A stretch of 64,000 nucleotides of DNA from Flavobacterium selenitireducens (lineage in GTDB: Bacteria; Bacteroidota; Bacteroidia; Flavobacteriales; Flavobacteriaceae): the NCBI RefSeq assembly GCF_014748335.1, contig NZ_JAAVIY010000002.1, positions 350,840 to 414,839 of the forward strand, read 5' to 3'. The translations under genes were made by a program, and so were the position numbers. A model generated the notes under the pieces. That model was given only the letters and a program-made list of their open reading frames with translations, ran no database searches and had not been told where the DNA came from. How positions within the stretch are numbered: the stretch's first letter is position 1; the number at the start of each line of letters is the position of its first letter. This document shows, piece after piece, positions 62,101 to 64,000 of the stretch.

Positions 62101-63467
62101 ATTAGGATGATGAGTTCCCCGAAAGCGGCGCTGCTGCGGATTTTCGAAGCCGCGGAATACACTTGTGCATCCATTTGCTGTCTGGATAATTTGCCGGTAT
62201 TGAGACGTTGCAGCCTGTGTACGATGGCCTCGACGATGATTACGGCTCCGTCGACGATCAATCCGAAATCAATGGCGCCCAAACTCATAAGGTTGCCGGA
62301 AACGCCAAACAATTTCATCATCGAGATCGCAAACAACAGCGACAATGGGATCACAGAAGCCACGACCAGGCCCGCCCGCCAGTTGCCCAACAGCAAAACC
62401 AAGATAAATATGACGATGAGCGCGCCTTCGACAAGATTGGTTTCTACGGTTTTGATGGCTTTGTCGACAAGCAGCGTCCGGTCGAGAAAAGGTTCGACGG
62501 CGACACCTTCGGGAAGCGATTTCTTGATTTGCTCCATTTTTTGCTTGACGCGGGCGACGACCTCACCGCTGTTTTCGCCTTTGAGCATCATGACCATTCC
62601 GGAGACTTCTTCGCCTTTGCCGTCTTTGGTCACGGCTCCGTAGCGAACGGCGCTTCCGATGCGCACTTCGGCCACATCGCGAACCAGGATCGGGATGCCA
62701 TTTTGGTTTTTTACGACGATTTTACGGATGTCCTCTATCGAACTCACCATTCCGACGCCGCGGATGAAAAAAGCATACGGTTTCTTGTCGATGTAGGCGC
62801 CTCCGGTATTTTCGTTGTTGACCTCGAGCGCTTCGAAAATCTCGGTAATCGTCGTGTTCATGCTCTTGAGTTTGTCTGGAACAACCGCGATTTCATATTG
62901 TTTGAGCATGCCGCCGAGTGTGTTGACTTCGGCCACTCCGGGTGTCCCGACGAGTTGCGGCTTGATGATCCAATCTTGGATGGTGCGCAGTTCGGTTGCA
63001 TCGTATTTCGACTCGAAACCCATTTTGGGAAACACGACGTATTGGTAGATTTCGCCCAAGCCGGTGCTTATGGGCGCCATTTCGGGTTTTCCGGCTCCTT
63101 TCGGAATGGATTCCCTGGCTTGTTCGAGGCGTTCCGAAATTTGGTTGCGCGCCCAGTAAATATCGGTGCTTTCGTTAAACACAACGGTTACGACGCTCAG
63201 TCCGAAGCGGCTGATGGAACGCAGTTCGATTACCTCCGGGATCGATTTTACGGATTGTTCTATCGGATACGTAATGAACTGTTCGACTTCCTGAGTGGCA
63301 AGCTTTGGTGAAGTCGTGATGATCTGGACCTGGTTATTGGTGATGTCCGGCAAGGCATCGATGGGCAAAGTCACAGCCGAATAGATTCCGACGGCAACCA
63401 GGAACAGCGTGAAAAGCCCGACAATAAATTTATTGTGGATGCTGAAATGTATGATTTTATCTAGCAT
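59124..63467 (-). CDS. czcA: CzcA-type RND metal pump fused to a CzcC/TolC-like outer-membrane channel
   Basis: The start is ATG 63467 (MLDKIIHFSIHNKFIVGLF, 1447 residues). Residues ~1-1040 are a heavy-metal RND pump: 12 membrane segments, two large periplasmic loops, TM4 motif MSLGAIDFGLIVDGAVIIVE with the Asp/Glu proton-relay residues of the CzcA group. After ~1040 a second signal-like hydrophobic segment (GILIVGFALSPALSSAQAPS) leads into a TolC-like domain (~1060-1447) with long helical hairpins (LRLAQTQIAVAEATRKVE, RLAEQSDRLSTYTSLVNYYR). RND pump-channel fusions of this length are frequent in Bacteroidota. It would form a CzcCBA tripartite exporter with CzcB. Whether it is cut into two proteins is unknown. 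Confidence 0.9.
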   Translation of the reverse strand: MLDKIIHFSIHNKFIVGLFTLFLVAVGIYSAVTLPIDALPDITNNQVQIITTSPKLATQEVEQFITYPIEQSVKSIPEVIELRSISRFGLSVVTVVFNESTDIYWARNQISERLEQARESIPKGAGKPEMAPISTGLGEIYQYVVFPKMGFESKYDATELRTIQDWIIKPQLVGTPGVAEVNTLGGMLKQYEIAVVPDKLKSMNTTITEIFEALEVNNENTGGAYIDKKPYAFFIRGVGMVSSIEDIRKIVVKNQNGIPILVRDVAEVRIGSAVRYGAVTKDGKGEEVSGMVMMLKGENSGEVVARVKQKMEQIKKSLPEGVAVEPFLDRTLLVDKAIKTVETNLVEGALIVIFILVLLLGNWRAGLVVASVIPLSLLFAISMMKLFGVSGNLMSLGAIDFGLIVDGAVIIVEAIVHRLQRLNTGKLSRQQMDAQVYSAASKIRSSAAFGELIILIVYLPILALTGIEGKMFGPMAQTVSFAILGAFLLSLTYVPMMSSLTLQRQIGHKPNVSDRIIGKLHAWYAPILEKAFSARKIVVATALLLFALSLFVFDRLGGEFIPTLDEGDIATHFVIASGSSLSQEVDATLKAERLLKSKFPEIKMIVAKIGSAEIPTDPMPVEAADLIILLKEKHEWTSADTKEELMQKMEAVLNDIPGATTEFSQPIQMRFNELMTGVRSDVAVKIYGEDIDLLVAKGEQALKIISNIDGVADAKTERVAGLPQITVRYNKDKMALYGLKIGDLNKVLRMGFAGESAGVVYEGEKRFDLVVRLEADSRADISSIKSLFVTLPSGNQIPLEQIADVQYEDGPMQISRDDGKRRIVVGFNVRGRDVASVVEDIRKKLDSELRLPPGYYTTYGGQFENLAEANQRLAVAVPMALLLILILLYFTFKSIAQSLLIFTAIPLSAIGGILALWIRGMPFSISAGVGFIALFGVAVLNGIVLIGYFNQLKSEGVVDVMDRIREGTKTRLRPVIMTAAVASLGFLPMAISTSAGAEVQKPLATVVIGGLITATLLTLILLPILYYYLETSTRFKRRDARTGILIVGFALSPALSSAQAPSLTLAQAVETGIRNNRSILASDLDIKAQNELTATAWDIPKTQLSGTFGQLNTAAHDKNLSVSQSINPFRVGSNRKLLRENSNASQLRSEATKQDVIFAIRQSWNELLFYGKLQAILLRQMSVMDKFVRSAEVKFRVGETNSLEKNIAFAKQQELLQRIAQNDGQLRIEKSRLRLLLDLRDDFTVADTAFIPIPISAADSSAVLQNPELRLAQTQIAVAEATRKVERSALYPDISAGYFVQSLTGNHDVGGTPRYYDNTLRFQGFTVGIAVPVFFRATSAKARAAELNIEREKQQAEYVKSELQNRLAEQSDRLSTYTSLVNYYRDTADPNAKKIIANATKGYQNGDLPYAEYVQSLETAHAILVNYAEAVRKYNQTAINIQFLINQ

Positions 63468-63538
63468 GAGTTTTTCGTAATGGATGAAACGAATCGATAC
63501 AAGTATCCTCAGGCGGCGTTGCAGGCCGCGGCGTGTCA

Positions 63539-63557
63539 TCCCGGGAGCGACCCGGGA
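63539..63557. repeat. TCCCGGG / CCCGGGA inverted repeat
   Basis: A 7-base perfect inverted repeat with the 5-base loop AGCGA in the 95-base gap between the small Cys/His-rich gene and czcA. It sits between TCA-rich flanks (GTGTCA ... ACGTCA). It resembles short GC-rich intergenic hairpins found dispersed in other genomes and could stabilise or reduce the operon transcript at this point. Confidence 0.45.
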
Positions 63558-63562
63558 CGTCA

Positions 63563-63880
63563 TTACGAAAGTTGTGGCGGTTGCCAGATGCTTCCGAAGT
63601 AATCGGAAACCAAGCGTGTCTTGTAAAGTGAAGTTGGCTTCGGAAGCGCAAAAACGGTAGCATCTACCTCAAAAGCCTGGTTGGGAATATAATTGAAGAT
63701 GTAGGCGCCGCAGCAGGCGCAACTGCAAAATGGAGAGCACAGGTCTACTTCGTGTTCGTGGCTATCGTGTGTTTGCGAATATGCTGTCTGCGATCGTGAG
63801 TGCGTCGCTTCTCCATCCGCGCAAGGCTTTGCAGCCAAGGCGATGAATAACACGGACAGTATGAGCGCCAGGCATTTCAC
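63563..63880 (-). CDS. Small Cys/His-rich protein (DUF6660-type) opening the metal operon
   Basis: 105 residues with an N-terminal hydrophobic signal (MKCLALILSVLFIALAAKPC). A His-rich stretch THDSHEHEVDLC is followed by SPFCSCACCGAY. This Cys/His pattern is that of the DUF6660 family, seen ahead of CusA/CzcA operons in Bacteroidota. It probably binds metal ions in the periplasm; function is not proven. It precedes czcA by 95 bases and is probably in the same transcript, whose promoter should lie between 63881 and 64000, where no clear box was found. Confidence 0.7.
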   Translation of the reverse strand: MKCLALILSVLFIALAAKPCADGEATHSRSQTAYSQTHDSHEHEVDLCSPFCSCACCGAYIFNYIPNQAFEVDATVFALPKPTSLYKTRLVSDYFGSIWQPPQLS

Positions 63881-64000
63881 GTCGTAAAAGTACTATTTTT
63901 TTGTTCTAAGAGTAGTTTAGTGAATCAGTTCCGACTAAAATAACCGGCCTGATAGCAAGATAAATCAGGATTCCGGATATAAAAAAACCCTCCATTTCTG

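Noticed and set aside
59124..63467. Frameshift or assembly fusion of czcA and czcC
   Set aside because: The frame is continuous, and RND pump-channel fusions of this length are regular in Bacteroidota.

Overview
The window comes from a Bacteroidota genome, most likely a flavobacterium-like member of the Flavobacteriia with a fairly balanced base composition. The evidence is a SusC/SusD pair, a hybrid two-component regulator, several large secreted proteins with type IX secretion (T9SS) C-terminal domains of both the type A and the gliding-associated type B kind, Bacteroidota-style TAnnTTTG -7 boxes, and a CzcA-CzcC fusion in the metal-efflux operon. No rRNA, tRNA, transposase, phage or CRISPR locus was found.

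Layout. (1) 1-4779: a stressosome module, rsbR (cut by the left edge)-rsbS-rsbT-rsbX-like fusion-histidine kinase, translated from overlapping genes, facing a convergent single-domain response regulator. No sigma-B gene is present, so output probably runs through the kinase and phosphatase. (2) 5045-9799: a Fib-succ/DUF1566-type lipoprotein, a YjbR-family protein and a T9SS type B surface protein. (3) 9800-11537: a terminator, then about 1.3 kb of noncoding tandem repeat, nine units of 142-156 bp each carrying the palindrome CGCGAATTCGCG. (4) 11538-35767, all minus strand: an apparent beta-glucan (laminarin-like) locus. A four-gene operon encodes a TIM-barrel glycosidase fused to an outer-membrane beta-barrel, a surface glycan-binding lipoprotein, a GH16 endoglucanase and a GH3 beta-glucosidase. 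A propeller/LuxR-type membrane regulator lies just upstream, followed by four large secreted proteins, two of which share an unnamed carbohydrate-binding-like module with the lipoprotein. (5) 36137-50860, minus strand: a classical polysaccharide utilisation locus (PUL), hybrid two-component system then susC-susD-GH130-MFS-unrecognised secreted protein-GH13. (6) 51052-55485: a DnaQ exonuclease/GIY-YIG fusion and another T9SS type A protein. (7) 55519-63880, minus strand: a divalent-metal efflux operon (small Cys/His-rich protein, CzcA-CzcC fusion, CzcB, P1B ATPase, secreted Cys-rich heavy-metal-binding protein).

How the parts fit. In the first sugar locus, surface lipoproteins would capture and cut a beta-1,3(-1,4)-glucan, the barrel-fused enzyme could trim or pass oligosaccharides across the outer membrane, and GH3 would finish to glucose. 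This cluster has no SusC/SusD pair of its own. In the second, SusCD would import an oligosaccharide that a periplasmic GH13 and the unrecognised protein process; MFS uptake would feed the cytoplasmic GH130, probably a phosphorylase. The hybrid regulator would sense the product and probably bind the paired GTGTACAC sites upstream of susC.

The points most worth following are the sigma-B-less stressosome with a kinase carrying a degenerate ATPase domain, the tandem palindromic repeat array, the glycosidase/beta-barrel fusion, the recurrent unnamed module, the unrecognised PUL protein and two sets of candidate operator motifs.
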